From contig JAZLHF010000008.1 of assembly GCA_045616685.1 (NCBI GenBank), positions 13,322 through 77,321 of the forward strand: a stretch of DNA of 64,000 nucleotides. Reading direction: 5' to 3'. The stretch comes from UBA1764 sp045616685. GTDB lineage: Bacteria; Bacillota; Clostridia; Peptostreptococcales; Anaerovoracaceae. The notes below the pieces were generated by a model. That model did not search any database and was not told the DNA's origin. It saw only the letters and a list, made by a program, of their open reading frames with translations. The translations under genes and the position numbers were made by a program. Each line of letters starts with the position of its first letter. Position 1 is the first letter of the stretch. Shown piece by piece: positions 26,570 to 34,947 of the stretch.

Positions 26570-27350
26570 ACTAGATGTATTATTAGTTGAACAAGGGTAC
26601 TTTCAATCAAGAGAGAAAGCTAAGGCATCTATTATGGCTGGGCTTGTTTTTGTCGACGGTTTAGTTTCTGATAAAGCGGGCAACATGATTTCTGAAGATT
26701 CAGTAATCGATGTTAAGGGTAGTGATTGCCCATATGTTTCTAGAGGTGGTTTTAAGCTTGAGAAGGCTTTAAAAAGCTTCAATATTGATGTGAATGGATT
26801 TCATTGCATTGATATTGGAGCGTCTACTGGAGGTTTTACTGACTGTTTGCTTCAAAATGGAGCTGAAAAAGTATATTCAGTTGATGTAGGCTACGGCCAA
26901 CTTGATTACAAATTAAGACAAGATCCTCGAGTTGTATGTATGGAAAAAGTAAATTTCCGTTATATGCAAGAAGAAGACATCCCTGAAAAATTAGATTTTG
27001 CTTGTGCAGATGTTAGCTTTATTTCTTTAAAGCATATGTTTCCTGTTGTAACAAATATGCTTAAAGATGATGGGCAAATTGTTTGCCTTGTTAAACCACA
27101 GTTTGAATCAAGTAAAGAACAGGTTGGTAAAAACGGAATAATTCATGACCCATCTGTTCATAAAGAAGTTATAAAAAAAGTAATTGACTATGCACTTGAA
27201 AATAATTTATATCCAACTAATTTAAACTTTTCTCCAGTTACTGGAGCTAAGGGTAATATAGAATTTTTATTGCACTTAAGTAAATTACCTGCAGATATTA
27301 ATATAGATATTGAATCTATAGTTATAAAAGCACATGAGGAATTAGATTAA
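26559..27350 (+). CDS. tlyA: TlyA family rRNA 2'-O-methyltransferase/putative hemolysin
   Basis: TlyA proteins methylate the 2'-hydroxyl of C1409 (and C1920 in some species) in rRNA. The 263-residue product has an N-terminal S4 RNA-binding domain (RLDVLLVEQGYFQSREKAKA) and an FtsJ-like methyltransferase domain with the SAM loop DIGASTGGFTDCLLQNGA near residue 85 and CLVKPQFE near 183. It starts at TTG with GAGGA upstream and overlaps dxs by 11 bp. The usual nadK-argR-recN block that follows tlyA in Firmicutes is absent; mutS follows instead. Confidence 0.93.
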   Translation: MKARLDVLLVEQGYFQSREKAKASIMAGLVFVDGLVSDKAGNMISEDSVIDVKGSDCPYVSRGGFKLEKALKSFNIDVNGFHCIDIGASTGGFTDCLLQNGAEKVYSVDVGYGQLDYKLRQDPRVVCMEKVNFRYMQEEDIPEKLDFACADVSFISLKHMFPVVTNMLKDDGQIVCLVKPQFESSKEQVGKNGIIHDPSVHKEVIKKVIDYALENNLYPTNLNFSPVTGAKGNIEFLLHLSKLPADINIDIESIVIKAHEELD

Positions 27351-29695
27351 TGGCTTACACTCCAATGATTGAACAATATTTAGAAATTAAGAAACAGTAT
27401 GATGATTGTATACTGTTTTTCCGCTTGGGCGATTTTTATGAAATGTTCTTTGAAGATGCACTTGTTGCTGCAAGAGATATGGAAATAGCTTTAACAAAGA
27501 AAGCTTGCGGCGACGGGAAATTCGCACCTATGTGCGGTGTCCCTTATCATGCTGTTGATTCATATGTTGCAAAATTAATTGATAAAGGCCATAAAGTTGC
27601 TATTTGTGAACAAGTTGAAGATCCTAAAGATGCGAAAGGAATTGTTGAAAGGGAAGTAATTAGAATTATCACACCTGGCACAGTTCTTTCGTCAGATATG
27701 CTTGATGAAACTAGTAATAATTTCTTAATGTGTATTATTTCTGGTGATAATTATGACTGTGCTTGGGTTGATATCTCGACAGGGGAATTCTTCTCAATGC
27801 AAATTGGTGGAGACTTAAAAGATAATCAATTAATGTCAGAAATTATTAAGATTTCACCAAAAGAAATTATTAGCAATATTGATTTTTCAGATAAAAATAT
27901 TTGTTTGTCATCAGTATATTTCAAAGCTGAAACTGCTGTTGAAAATATTCTTAAGTATTTAAAAGAAACTCAAAAGCAGGATATTACTCACTTATCAAAA
28001 GTAAAAGTTCTTCACGTTGGTGATGTAATGTGCCTTGACAAGGCTACTATTAAGAACTTAGAAATCATAGAAACTTTATTTGAAAGAAAAACTCAGGGTT
28101 CACTGTTTGGAGTTCTTGATCATTGCAAGACTGCTATGGGTAGCCGTAAGATGAAGGCATGGCTTAAAGAGCCTCTTCTTAAGAAAACGCAAATTCAAGA
28201 AAGACTTGATGCGGTTGAAAATTTAGTAAATGATGTTATTTTACGCAATAATCTAAAAGAAGAGCTCAAGCCTATATATGATCTTGAAAGGTTATCTTCT
28301 AGAATTGCAACGGGAACAGCAAATGCTAGAGATTTAATAGCGCTCAAGAATTCTATAGCAAGTTTACCGGACCTTAAATATGATTTGGAAGGTTCAGAAG
28401 ATAAACTCTTAAATAAATACAGCAAGAATATATCTGACTTTAGACAGCTTTATGAGACATTAGATAAAGCTATAGTTGAAGACCCTCCATTTATTATTCG
28501 TGAGGGCAATATGATTAAACCTGGATATTCAGATGAACTTGATAAAATTGTCAACTCAATTTCTGATAAAACAAAGTGGATTGCTTCTTTAGAAGCTGTT
28601 GAAAAAGAAAAGACAGGAATTAGAACACTAAAAGTTGGATATAATAAGGTCTTCGGTTATTACATTGAAGTATCTAAGTCTTTTAGCAATCAAGTCCCTG
28701 ATTATTATGTCAGAAAGCAAACTCTTGTAAACGCTGAACGATTTATCACATCTGACTTAAAGGATGCAGAATCGGTGGTTTTAGGTGCAAGAGAAAAAAT
28801 TAATAGCCTTGAATATAAGTTATTCAAAGATATTTGCGCACAAATTCTTGCTTTAACAAAAGAAATTCAGTCAACTTCCGCAGCTATTGCTGCTGTTGAT
28901 GTTTTATATAGCTTCGCTGAATCTTCAGTAAAGCATGGCTATTGTAAGCCTTCTATTAATGAATCTGATAAGATTGTCATTAAGAAGGGGAGACATCCAG
29001 TAATAGAAACTTTTATCAATGATGGATTATTTGTATCAAATGACGTTTATCTTGATAAGAATAAAGCCTCATTACTACTTATTACAGGGCCTAATATGTC
29101 TGGTAAATCTACATACATGAGACAGCTTGCATTGATTGTTTTAATGGCTCAGGCTGGATGTTTTGTTCCAGCAGATGAGGCAGAAATCGGCATTTGTGAC
29201 CGAATCTATACACGTATCGGAGCTTCGGACAATCTTGCAATGGGACAATCTACGTTCTTTGTTGAAATGTCTGAATTAGCATTTATCTTAAATACAGCTA
29301 CTCCAAAGAGTTTAGTTATATTGGATGAAATTGGTCGTGGTACATCAACCTATGATGGACTTTCTATTGCATGGGCTGTTGTAGAAGAACTTACAAAAAA
29401 AGATCGACAGGTTAGAACATTATTTGCAACTCATTACCATGAGCTAACTTCCTTAGCAGAAGAGATTCCTGGAATTAAAAACTTGAATGTTGATGTATCA
29501 GATATTGATGGAAACATTGTGTTCTTACATAAAATTGTTGAAGGCAGTGCTTCCAAGAGTTATGGTATTCATGTGGCAAAACTTGCCGGAGTTCCACAGT
29601 CAGTCTTAAATTCAGCTAATATTAAGCTTGATATGTTAATATCAAGGTCTATTGACATTACAGAAGATGAAAAACAGTTATCATTCTTTAAATAA
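27350..29695 (+). CDS. mutS: DNA mismatch repair protein MutS
   Basis: MutS recognises mismatches. The N-terminal mismatch-binding motif is FFRLGDFYEMFFEDA with the intercalating Phe near residue 36, the Walker A loop is GPNMSGKSTYMRQ near 583 and the Walker B region is VILDEIGRGTSTYDGL near 660. At 781 residues it is shorter than typical MutS (about 850-890) and ends soon after the ATPase domain, so the C-terminal tetramerisation region is largely missing or reduced. GAGGA precedes the ATG. Confidence 0.96.
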   Translation: MAYTPMIEQYLEIKKQYDDCILFFRLGDFYEMFFEDALVAARDMEIALTKKACGDGKFAPMCGVPYHAVDSYVAKLIDKGHKVAICEQVEDPKDAKGIVEREVIRIITPGTVLSSDMLDETSNNFLMCIISGDNYDCAWVDISTGEFFSMQIGGDLKDNQLMSEIIKISPKEIISNIDFSDKNICLSSVYFKAETAVENILKYLKETQKQDITHLSKVKVLHVGDVMCLDKATIKNLEIIETLFERKTQGSLFGVLDHCKTAMGSRKMKAWLKEPLLKKTQIQERLDAVENLVNDVILRNNLKEELKPIYDLERLSSRIATGTANARDLIALKNSIASLPDLKYDLEGSEDKLLNKYSKNISDFRQLYETLDKAIVEDPPFIIREGNMIKPGYSDELDKIVNSISDKTKWIASLEAVEKEKTGIRTLKVGYNKVFGYYIEVSKSFSNQVPDYYVRKQTLVNAERFITSDLKDAESVVLGAREKINSLEYKLFKDICAQILALTKEIQSTSAAIAAVDVLYSFAESSVKHGYCKPSINESDKIVIKKGRHPVIETFINDGLFVSNDVYLDKNKASLLLITGPNMSGKSTYMRQLALIVLMAQAGCFVPADEAEIGICDRIYTRIGASDNLAMGQSTFFVEMSELAFILNTATPKSLVILDEIGRGTSTYDGLSIAWAVVEELTKKDRQVRTLFATHYHELTSLAEEIPGIKNLNVDVSDIDGNIVFLHKIVEGSASKSYGIHVAKLAGVPQSVLNSANIKLDMLISRSIDITEDEKQLSFFK

Positions 29696-31493
29696 AATTA
29701 AAGCTTTACCAAAAGAGTTAGCAGAAAAGATTGCTGCTGGCGAGGTTGTAGAAAGACCACTTTCAATTGTAAAGGAATTAGTTGAAAATGCTATTGATGC
29801 AGGTTCAACCAGTATTACTGTTGAAATAAAAAAAGGTGGTAAAGAATATATCAGAGTAACTGATAATGGTTCGGGCATTGAAAAAGACCAATTGCCATTG
29901 GCTGTCCAAAGATATGCGACTTCTAAAATTTCTAAGGAAGAGGATTTAGACAGTATTTATTCTTTAGGATTTAGAGGAGAGGCTTTAGCTTCGATTGCTG
30001 CTGTTTCAAAATTTGAGATTATTACGAAGACAGATTCAAACAAACTCGGGGCAAAGATTACATGCGAAGCAGGAGAAGTTATAGGTATAGAAGATACAGC
30101 TTGCGAAAATGGAACAACAGTAATTGTTAAGGATGTTTTCTTTAATTTACCTGCAAGAAGAAAGTTCCTAAAAGCTGATAATACAGAAAGTAGTCTTATT
30201 GCAGACTTTATGCAAAAGATTGCTCTAGCTTATTCAGGACTTAAATTTAGATTCATAAATAACGGTTCAATACTTTTCTCAACCATGGGAAAAGGAAGTC
30301 TATATGAGGCAATTTTAGCCCTTTACAGCCCTCAAACTGCAAGAGGATTAGTAGAGATTGATTATTCCCAAGGCAATATGCACATTTATGGCTATACTTC
30401 TGGGACTGAATCTTCAAAAACAAACAAAAGAGGGCAGGTATACTTTGTCAACGGACGTTATATAAAGAGTAAACTAATTGATACTGCGATTGATGAAGCG
30501 TATCATGATAAGCTATTTGAAGGCAGATATCCAGTTTGCTATCTTTTTCTTGAAATAGATCCTTCAGATCTTGATGTAAATATCCATCCAAGAAAAGCAG
30601 AAGTAAAATTCTTCGATGAAAATTTAATTAAAGATTTTATTATTCTAGGTATAAGAAATGCTTTAGTTAAAAAAGAGGCAGCTCCAAATATTGCAGATCT
30701 TGTGGATAAAAAGGCAAAATTTGTGGAAAAACCTGCTGAAAACAAAGGACTTTATCAACAGGCTGTGGATAAGTCTGATGTTAACAATAATATTTTCTTG
30801 TCAATTAATAGAGAAAAAGATTTTTTTGATACTTTAAGAGAAGAACAGCAAAGCATTGAAATTCCAATTATTAAAGTATCGGAAGACATAAAAAAGGATT
30901 TAGGAAAAGAGCATAAATTTGAATTTAAATCATTAAAACCGCTAGCTCAAATATTTACAACTTATATTTTAGCTACAGATGAAAAGAATTTATATATTGT
31001 AGACCAACATGCTGCGCATGAAAGAATTATGTATGAGCATTTACTTAATAAGTTTAATTCAGAGGAAAATCTATCACAGATTTTAATTGCACCTATTTTA
31101 TTTAACACAACTCCGGCACAAACAGCTATGGAAAGTCAATGGGGGCAATTATTAAATGAGATAGGGTTTAGGTATGAATTATTTGGTCAAAATCAGTATG
31201 TTATAAAAGAAATTCCGGCTTCTTTAAAGTTAGATGAAGCCGAAGTGTTCGTTCATACAATACTCGATAGTGATATTGAAAATCCTGAACATTATCAAGA
31301 AAGAAGAGACGCTATTATTTCTGCAAGTTGTAAGGCTGCTGTTAAAGCAGGAGATAAGCTTTCTGAAAATGAAATTTTGGCTTTGTTTAAAGATTTAGAT
31401 CTTTGCGAAAATCCTTTCTCGTGTCCCCATGGAAGACCAACTTTTTTGAGGTTTTCTGAGAATGAGATTGAACGATTTTTTAAGAGAAAATAA
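29667..31493 (+). CDS. mutL: DNA mismatch repair endonuclease MutL
   Basis: The GHKL ATPase domain shows KIAAGEVVERP, NAIDAGS, DNGSGI and the RGEALASI loop. The C-terminal half keeps the endonuclease motif DQHAAHERIMYE and CPHGRPTF, so this is the nicking MutL found in bacteria that lack MutH. The start is uncertain: ATG 29667 gives 608 residues, while TTG 29652 with an AAGG nearby would add five. Both overlap the end of mutS in another frame. Confidence 0.95.
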   Translation: MKNSYHSLNKIKALPKELAEKIAAGEVVERPLSIVKELVENAIDAGSTSITVEIKKGGKEYIRVTDNGSGIEKDQLPLAVQRYATSKISKEEDLDSIYSLGFRGEALASIAAVSKFEIITKTDSNKLGAKITCEAGEVIGIEDTACENGTTVIVKDVFFNLPARRKFLKADNTESSLIADFMQKIALAYSGLKFRFINNGSILFSTMGKGSLYEAILALYSPQTARGLVEIDYSQGNMHIYGYTSGTESSKTNKRGQVYFVNGRYIKSKLIDTAIDEAYHDKLFEGRYPVCYLFLEIDPSDLDVNIHPRKAEVKFFDENLIKDFIILGIRNALVKKEAAPNIADLVDKKAKFVEKPAENKGLYQQAVDKSDVNNNIFLSINREKDFFDTLREEQQSIEIPIIKVSEDIKKDLGKEHKFEFKSLKPLAQIFTTYILATDEKNLYIVDQHAAHERIMYEHLLNKFNSEENLSQILIAPILFNTTPAQTAMESQWGQLLNEIGFRYELFGQNQYVIKEIPASLKLDEAEVFVHTILDSDIENPEHYQERRDAIISASCKAAVKAGDKLSENEILALFKDLDLCENPFSCPHGRPTFLRFSENEIERFFKRK

Positions 31494-31528
31494 TTCAAAA
31501 TTATTAAAATAAGTATTAAAATGTAGTA

Positions 31529-32002
31529 ATGAATAGAATTTTAGGTCTTGATATAGGTGATAAAACGATTGGAGTGGCGGTTTCAGATCCACTATTTATC
31601 ACAGCTCAAGGGGTAACCACAATTGAAAGAATAGGGGCCCGAAAGGATTGTGATAAAGTTATAGAGTATATAAAGCAATATAACGCCGAAATTGTTGTAT
31701 GTGGCTTACCATTAATGCTTGATGGTACGGATTCACCACAAACAGTAAAAGTCCGTGATTTTGCCAGATTACTTAGCAATAAAATGATGGCAAGTAGTCT
31801 TAAAACCAAACTTGAATTCATGGACGAAAGGTTTACAACCAAGATAGCAGAAGATATTATGATGCAGACCGGAATGAAACGTAAAGAGAGAAAAGAATAC
31901 GTTGATAAGCAAGCTGCCATGATAATTCTTCAATCATATATGGACAAAATAAAATTTGCCCAAAATATAAATAAAAAAGGAGGGGAACAGGACAATGGAT
32001 GA
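31529..32002 (+). CDS. ruvX: Holliday junction resolvase-like RuvX/YqgF
   Basis: A 157-residue RNase H-fold protein with LGLDIGDKTIGVAVSD at the N-terminus, CGLPLMLDG near residue 62 and FMDERFTT near 97. The family is required for pre-16S rRNA 5' processing and was proposed as a junction resolvase. No Shine-Dalgarno is visible; TAAAAT at 31517-31522 ends 6 nt before the ATG, which may indicate a leaderless transcript. It overlaps the next gene by 8 bp. Confidence 0.94.
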   Translation: MNRILGLDIGDKTIGVAVSDPLFITAQGVTTIERIGARKDCDKVIEYIKQYNAEIVVCGLPLMLDGTDSPQTVKVRDFARLLSNKMMASSLKTKLEFMDERFTTKIAEDIMMQTGMKRKERKEYVDKQAAMIILQSYMDKIKFAQNINKKGGEQDNG

Positions 32003-32465
32003 AAAAGAAAAATCTAAGATGCCTGAATGGCTTAAAGACAAGAAAAAGCAATTCATTATTATAATTGTCATTATTGCCATACTTGCATCAGGGGTTGTGA
32101 AATTTATCCTTGCTAGTGCAATTTCAAATAAAATCTATAGTAAGGTAATGGGTTATAATAACCAATCTTCAGTATCAGTTTTTGATAAGCTTATTTCTCA
32201 ACTAAATAATCCTAAGCTATCTGGACCATATATGAACGATAATGCTGATGAAGTTCTTATTTTCAATGAGGATGGAACTTTGGATTATGTAGCATCAGGA
32301 TTTAAAGAATCAGGAGAATGGTCGATTAACGATAATATTTTAACGTTAACTATTGCCGGAAATCTTATGGAATTCGAAATTGTAACAAATGAAGAAGATA
32401 TTCTAGAATTAACAAACGGACTTACTACTTATAGTTTCACAAAACTTTTAAATTTTGATTATTAA
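31995..32465 (+). CDS. Hypothetical single-pass membrane protein
   Basis: A 156-residue protein with a short basic cytoplasmic N-terminus, one membrane helix at about residues 19-41 (FIIIIVIIAILASGVVKFIL) and an extracytoplasmic part of about 110 residues. The C-terminal part is beta-rich with the pattern FNEDGTLDYVASGFKESGEW and may be a small lipocalin-like or beta-sandwich domain. I recognise no family. It has the strong Shine-Dalgarno GGAGGGG and overlaps ruvX, so it is expressed in that operon. Confidence 0.75.
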   Translation: MDEKEKSKMPEWLKDKKKQFIIIIVIIAILASGVVKFILASAISNKIYSKVMGYNNQSSVSVFDKLISQLNNPKLSGPYMNDNADEVLIFNEDGTLDYVASGFKESGEWSINDNILTLTIAGNLMEFEIVTNEEDILELTNGLTTYSFTKLLNFDY

Positions 32466-32482
32466 TATGGAGGAAAAATAAA

Positions 32483-33199
32483 ATGTCAAATTCAGCAATT
32501 AAAAAGACTGCAAAAGCTAATATGAAGCTACAGTGGGGCGCATCACTTGTAGCATTAATCATTTACAGTGCATTAATTTCAGTCGCAACTATTATTCCTG
32601 TTATAGGAAATATTATTGTTATCGGACCTTTAACGTTTGGCTTATTATTTATATATTATAATGCTTCAAAAGGTGAGAAGATTGATTTATGGAACTTATT
32701 TAAAGGCTTTGAAACAAGCTTTGGAGATACATTCTTAGCAGAGCTCTTAGTTACAATTTATACAGTTCTTTGGACATTATTATTCATAATTCCTGGAATA
32801 ATTAAGTCATATGCATATTCCATGACAATTTATCTTCAGGTTAGAGAGCCGGGTCTTGGTGCTCAAGATGCTATTAAAAAGAGCATAGAATATATGAAAG
32901 GGTACAAGATGAAGAAATTCCTATTAGATCTCTCATTCTTAGGTTGGGATATTCTTGAGGTTTTGACTTTTGGAATTCTTATGATTTATGTTGAGCCTTG
33001 GAAGATGCATGCTAAGACTGAATTCTTTAACCAAGTTTATGATGAACACAATTTTGTAGAACCAGTTGAAGAAAGTGTAAAATTTGAAACATCTGAACCA
33101 CTTAAGGTTGATTCAAAATTTGTAGTTGAAGATGTAACTCAGCCAGTTGATAAAAATGCGACTGAAAAACAGACGGAAGAGTGGTCATCACAGAGATAG
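32483..33199 (+). CDS. DUF975 family membrane protein
   Basis: The 238-residue protein has four or more hydrophobic segments between residues 20 and 175 and the DUF975 features: an amphipathic start KKTAKANMKLQWGASLVALI, a central LLFIIPGIIKSYAYSMTIYL and QDAIKKSIEYMKGYK. The function of the family is unknown. The last ~50 residues form a charged, Val/Glu-rich tail that is probably disordered. GGAGGA lies upstream of the ATG. It is the last + gene before the strand switch. Confidence 0.85.
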   Translation: MSNSAIKKTAKANMKLQWGASLVALIIYSALISVATIIPVIGNIIVIGPLTFGLLFIYYNASKGEKIDLWNLFKGFETSFGDTFLAELLVTIYTVLWTLLFIIPGIIKSYAYSMTIYLQVREPGLGAQDAIKKSIEYMKGYKMKKFLLDLSFLGWDILEVLTFGILMIYVEPWKMHAKTEFFNQVYDEHNFVEPVEESVKFETSEPLKVDSKFVVEDVTQPVDKNATEKQTEEWSSQR

Positions 33200-33250
33200 A
33201 TAACTATTCCTAAAATATAAATTTTGGGAACAATTAGCACTACTAAATAA

Positions 33251-33294
33251 GAAAGCGCCCCGAGCCATCGTTTTAAGCTTTGGGCGCCTTTTTC
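33251..33294 (+). terminator. Intrinsic terminator after the DUF975 gene
   Basis: GCGCCC at 33255-33260 pairs with GGGCGC at 33282-33287, with a further inner pairing, followed by CTTTTTCTT. It sits between the convergent DUF975 and GIY-YIG genes. Confidence 0.85.
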
Positions 33295-33549
33295 TTATCT
33301 ATTAATCAATTGCAGTTTTTTATTATGACTTAATTTTTTAATCTCATATTCTCTTTTACTTGCATCAGATCTATTCCTAAAAATTTCGGTATATATAATC
33401 TTAATTGGTTTATGCGCCTTTGTATATTTGGCACCGAGTTTTCCACAAGTATGTTCTTTAAGTCTTCTTTCAGGATTTGTGCTTATTCCTGTGTATAAAC
33501 TCCCATCCTCACATTCAATAATATATAAATAGTAATTATTTTCATCCAT
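33295..33549 (-). CDS. GIY-YIG nuclease domain protein (UPF0213-like)
   Basis: An 84-residue stand-alone GIY-YIG domain. YLYIIECEDGSLYTGIS carries the two strand motifs (here YII and YTG), followed by RRLKEH with the catalytic Arg and a later Glu in SKREYEIKKL. These small proteins are related to the UvrC/SLX nuclease fold, but their cellular role is unknown. It is the first - strand gene of the right half. No Shine-Dalgarno is evident, and TATAAA ends 8 nt before the ATG. Confidence 0.88.
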   Translation of the reverse strand: MDENNYYLYIIECEDGSLYTGISTNPERRLKEHTCGKLGAKYTKAHKPIKIIYTEIFRNRSDASKREYEIKKLSHNKKLQLINR

Positions 33550-33593
33550 AATATTACTTTATATCCTATATTTATGAAAAATATGTTATAAAA

Positions 33594-33602
33594 TGATATA
33601 AT
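33594..33602 (+). promoter_or_regulatory. Extended -10 promoter of a putative small RNA
   Basis: TG at 33594-33595, one base, then a consensus TATAAT at 33597-33602. The predicted start is near 33609. No clear -35 is visible, as is common for extended -10 promoters. Confidence 0.5.
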
Positions 33603-33608
33603 TATTGC

Positions 33609-33682
33609 CAGTTCTGGAAACCATTGAAATTTCAACGGTTTTAAGCCAAGGCCAAAAATCGCCGATTTAAGCGATTTTTTTT
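33609..33682 (+). ncRNA. Candidate small RNA in the convergent gap
   Basis: No reading frame of note lies here, but a promoter, two hairpins and a terminator are in register. The first hairpin is AAACC-A-TTGA/TCAA-C-GGTTT (33618-33641), a 24-nt near-perfect palindrome with one A-C mismatch. The second is AAAATCGC (33655-33662) with GCGATTTT (33671-33678), running straight into a T8 tract. An outer pair CCAAG/CTTGG (33646-33650, 33684-33688) could extend the second structure. I know no RNA family that it matches. Confidence 0.45.
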
Positions 33683-33961
33683 GCTTGGTCGATAAATTAT
33701 ACCTCAAAAAAACGGGCTATTTTCGCTATTTTTCAAGATATATGTACAAATTATTGCACATAAAAAGTTTAAAAATTCCACTCATCTTTTTAATGAAAAG
33801 TCAATATGATTTATGAATTTTTTTTAAAAAATATTAGATTTTTTATAAATACTTCAATTTAATTCGGCTTGCAAATCATTCTGTAGCTAACTTTTCCACA
33901 GAACTTAGATTAAAACAGTGAATTACATTTTAGTTATTAAATTATTATTGCCCAAAAATTT
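33683..33961. other. AT-rich gene-free stretch at the strand switch
   Basis: No plausible reading frame with a start signal is seen on either strand. Apart from the palindrome at 33741-33762 and a lone DnaA-box-like TTTTCCACA at 33892-33900, I see only A/T-rich sequence. It lies between the left-half genes, all +, and the right-half genes, all -. Confidence 0.6.
33741..33762. repeat. 22-bp imperfect palindrome in the gene-free gap
   Basis: TATGTACAA and TTGCACATA are inverted copies with one mismatch around a 4-bp centre (ATTA). The geometry fits a dimeric regulator or recombinase site, but no gene starts within 200 bp in either direction. Confidence 0.4.
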
Positions 33962-33999
33962 AAAAAATTACGGCAAAAACTAACGGTTAACCGTAATTT
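33961..33999 (-). terminator. Intrinsic terminator of the arginase gene
   Basis: On the - strand AAATTACGG (33999-33991) pairs with CCGTAATTT (33973-33965), followed by a T-run. The loop contains a 12-bp perfect palindrome, ACGGTTAACCGT (33983-33994), which offers an alternative fold. Confidence 0.75.
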
Positions 34000-34022
34000 A
34001 ATACTGTTAATTCTACTATATT

Positions 34023-34913
34023 CTAATAATTAATAACGCCTAGACAAGTTAGAATTAATTCTGTAGCGAGAATTCCTGTTTGGTTGCGATTATCTAATAA
34101 TGGATTCACTTCAACCAAGTCCATGGAAACTAATTTATTAGATTTTGCTATTTGCTCGCATGCTATAAATGACTCACGTTGAGTTAAACCATTTGGAACT
34201 GGAGTTCCAACACCTGGAGCTTCGGTTGGATCAATGGCATCTACATCAAAACTTAAATGTAAACCATTTGTTCTTTCGGTGGCGATTCTTATAGCTTGTT
34301 GCATTACTTCTGCCATTCCTAATGTATGGACATCGGATATGGTAAAAATTGTAACCCCAGAATTCTTAAGCTTAATCTTTTCTTCAGGATCTAAATTACG
34401 CGCCCCAATTATAACAACATTTTGAGGATTAACACGTTTATCAGTAAAATCAACCATGCAGTCTGGGCCTAAACCGCATACTGCTGATAATGGCATCCCA
34501 TGCAAATTTCCTGTAGGGGTAATTTTTTCGTCATTAAAATCTCCGTGAGCATCAATCCAAATTATGCCTATATCATTGAAATTTTCAATGGAAGCTGATA
34601 CTGAACCTGCAGCAATACAGTGATCCCCTCCCAAAATAATAGGGAAATCGCCCTTTTTATGGCTTAAATCAACAAAACTGAATAATTTATCATTGGCATC
34701 ATTTATTTCTTTAGAATAGCGCATTTTAGGGTTTCCTTCCCCATGTTCAACAGAAGGAACAATATCACCCATATCAACTACTTCATAACCAAGATCTTTT
34801 ATTCTATGCAAAAGACCTGCGTGTCTAATTGCAGAAGGCCCCATATCAACGCCTTTGCGAACAGCACCCAAGTCCATTTGTACACCAATTATACTAATTT
34901 TTTTGGAAATCAT
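34023..34913 (-). CDS. rocF: Arginase (ureohydrolase family)
   Basis: Arginase hydrolyses arginine to ornithine and urea with a di-manganese centre. The 296-residue protein has all three metal motifs: GGDHCIAAGS near residue 97, IWIDAHGDFN near 119 and SFDVDAIDPTEAPG near 222. Agmatinase is less likely because the N-terminus (GVQMDLGAVRKGVDMGPSAIR) and length fit arginase. It is a single-gene unit with its own extended -10 promoter and a perfect dyad right before the ATG, implying dedicated regulation. No other arginine-pathway gene is in view. Confidence 0.92.
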   Translation of the reverse strand: MISKKISIIGVQMDLGAVRKGVDMGPSAIRHAGLLHRIKDLGYEVVDMGDIVPSVEHGEGNPKMRYSKEINDANDKLFSFVDLSHKKGDFPIILGGDHCIAAGSVSASIENFNDIGIIWIDAHGDFNDEKITPTGNLHGMPLSAVCGLGPDCMVDFTDKRVNPQNVVIIGARNLDPEEKIKLKNSGVTIFTISDVHTLGMAEVMQQAIRIATERTNGLHLSFDVDAIDPTEAPGVGTPVPNGLTQRESFIACEQIAKSNKLVSMDLVEVNPLLDNRNQTGILATELILTCLGVINY

Positions 34914-34943
34914 GTGTTATTACCTCAATAACACATTATACCA
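34914..34943 (-). promoter_or_regulatory. Arginase promoter with adjoining perfect dyad operator
   Basis: On the - strand an extended -10 (TG, G, TATAAT; 34943-34935) is directly followed by GTGTTATT-GAGGT-AATAACAC (34934-34914), a perfect 8-bp inverted repeat that ends next to the ATG. The central GAGGT is the Shine-Dalgarno. Transcription should start inside the dyad, so a DNA operator is more likely than an RNA hairpin. Confidence 0.6.
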
Positions 34944-34947
34944 TAAA

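Noticed and set aside
33612..33660. Resemblance of the small RNA candidate to a tracrRNA (GGAAACCATT ... GTTTTAAG)
   Set aside because: No cas gene or CRISPR repeat array exists in the window, and the resemblance is limited to short AT-rich words.
33741..33768. dif-like 28-mer in the convergent gap
   Set aside because: On the - strand only about 15 of 28 positions agree with the Bacillus dif consensus as I recall it, and the palindromic arms are oriented opposite to dif arms. AT-richness explains most matches.
33892..33900. Single DnaA-box-like TTTTCCACA suggesting an origin
   Set aside because: One imperfect copy without a cluster, dnaA/dnaN or DUE, and the surrounding genes converge instead of diverging as at an origin.
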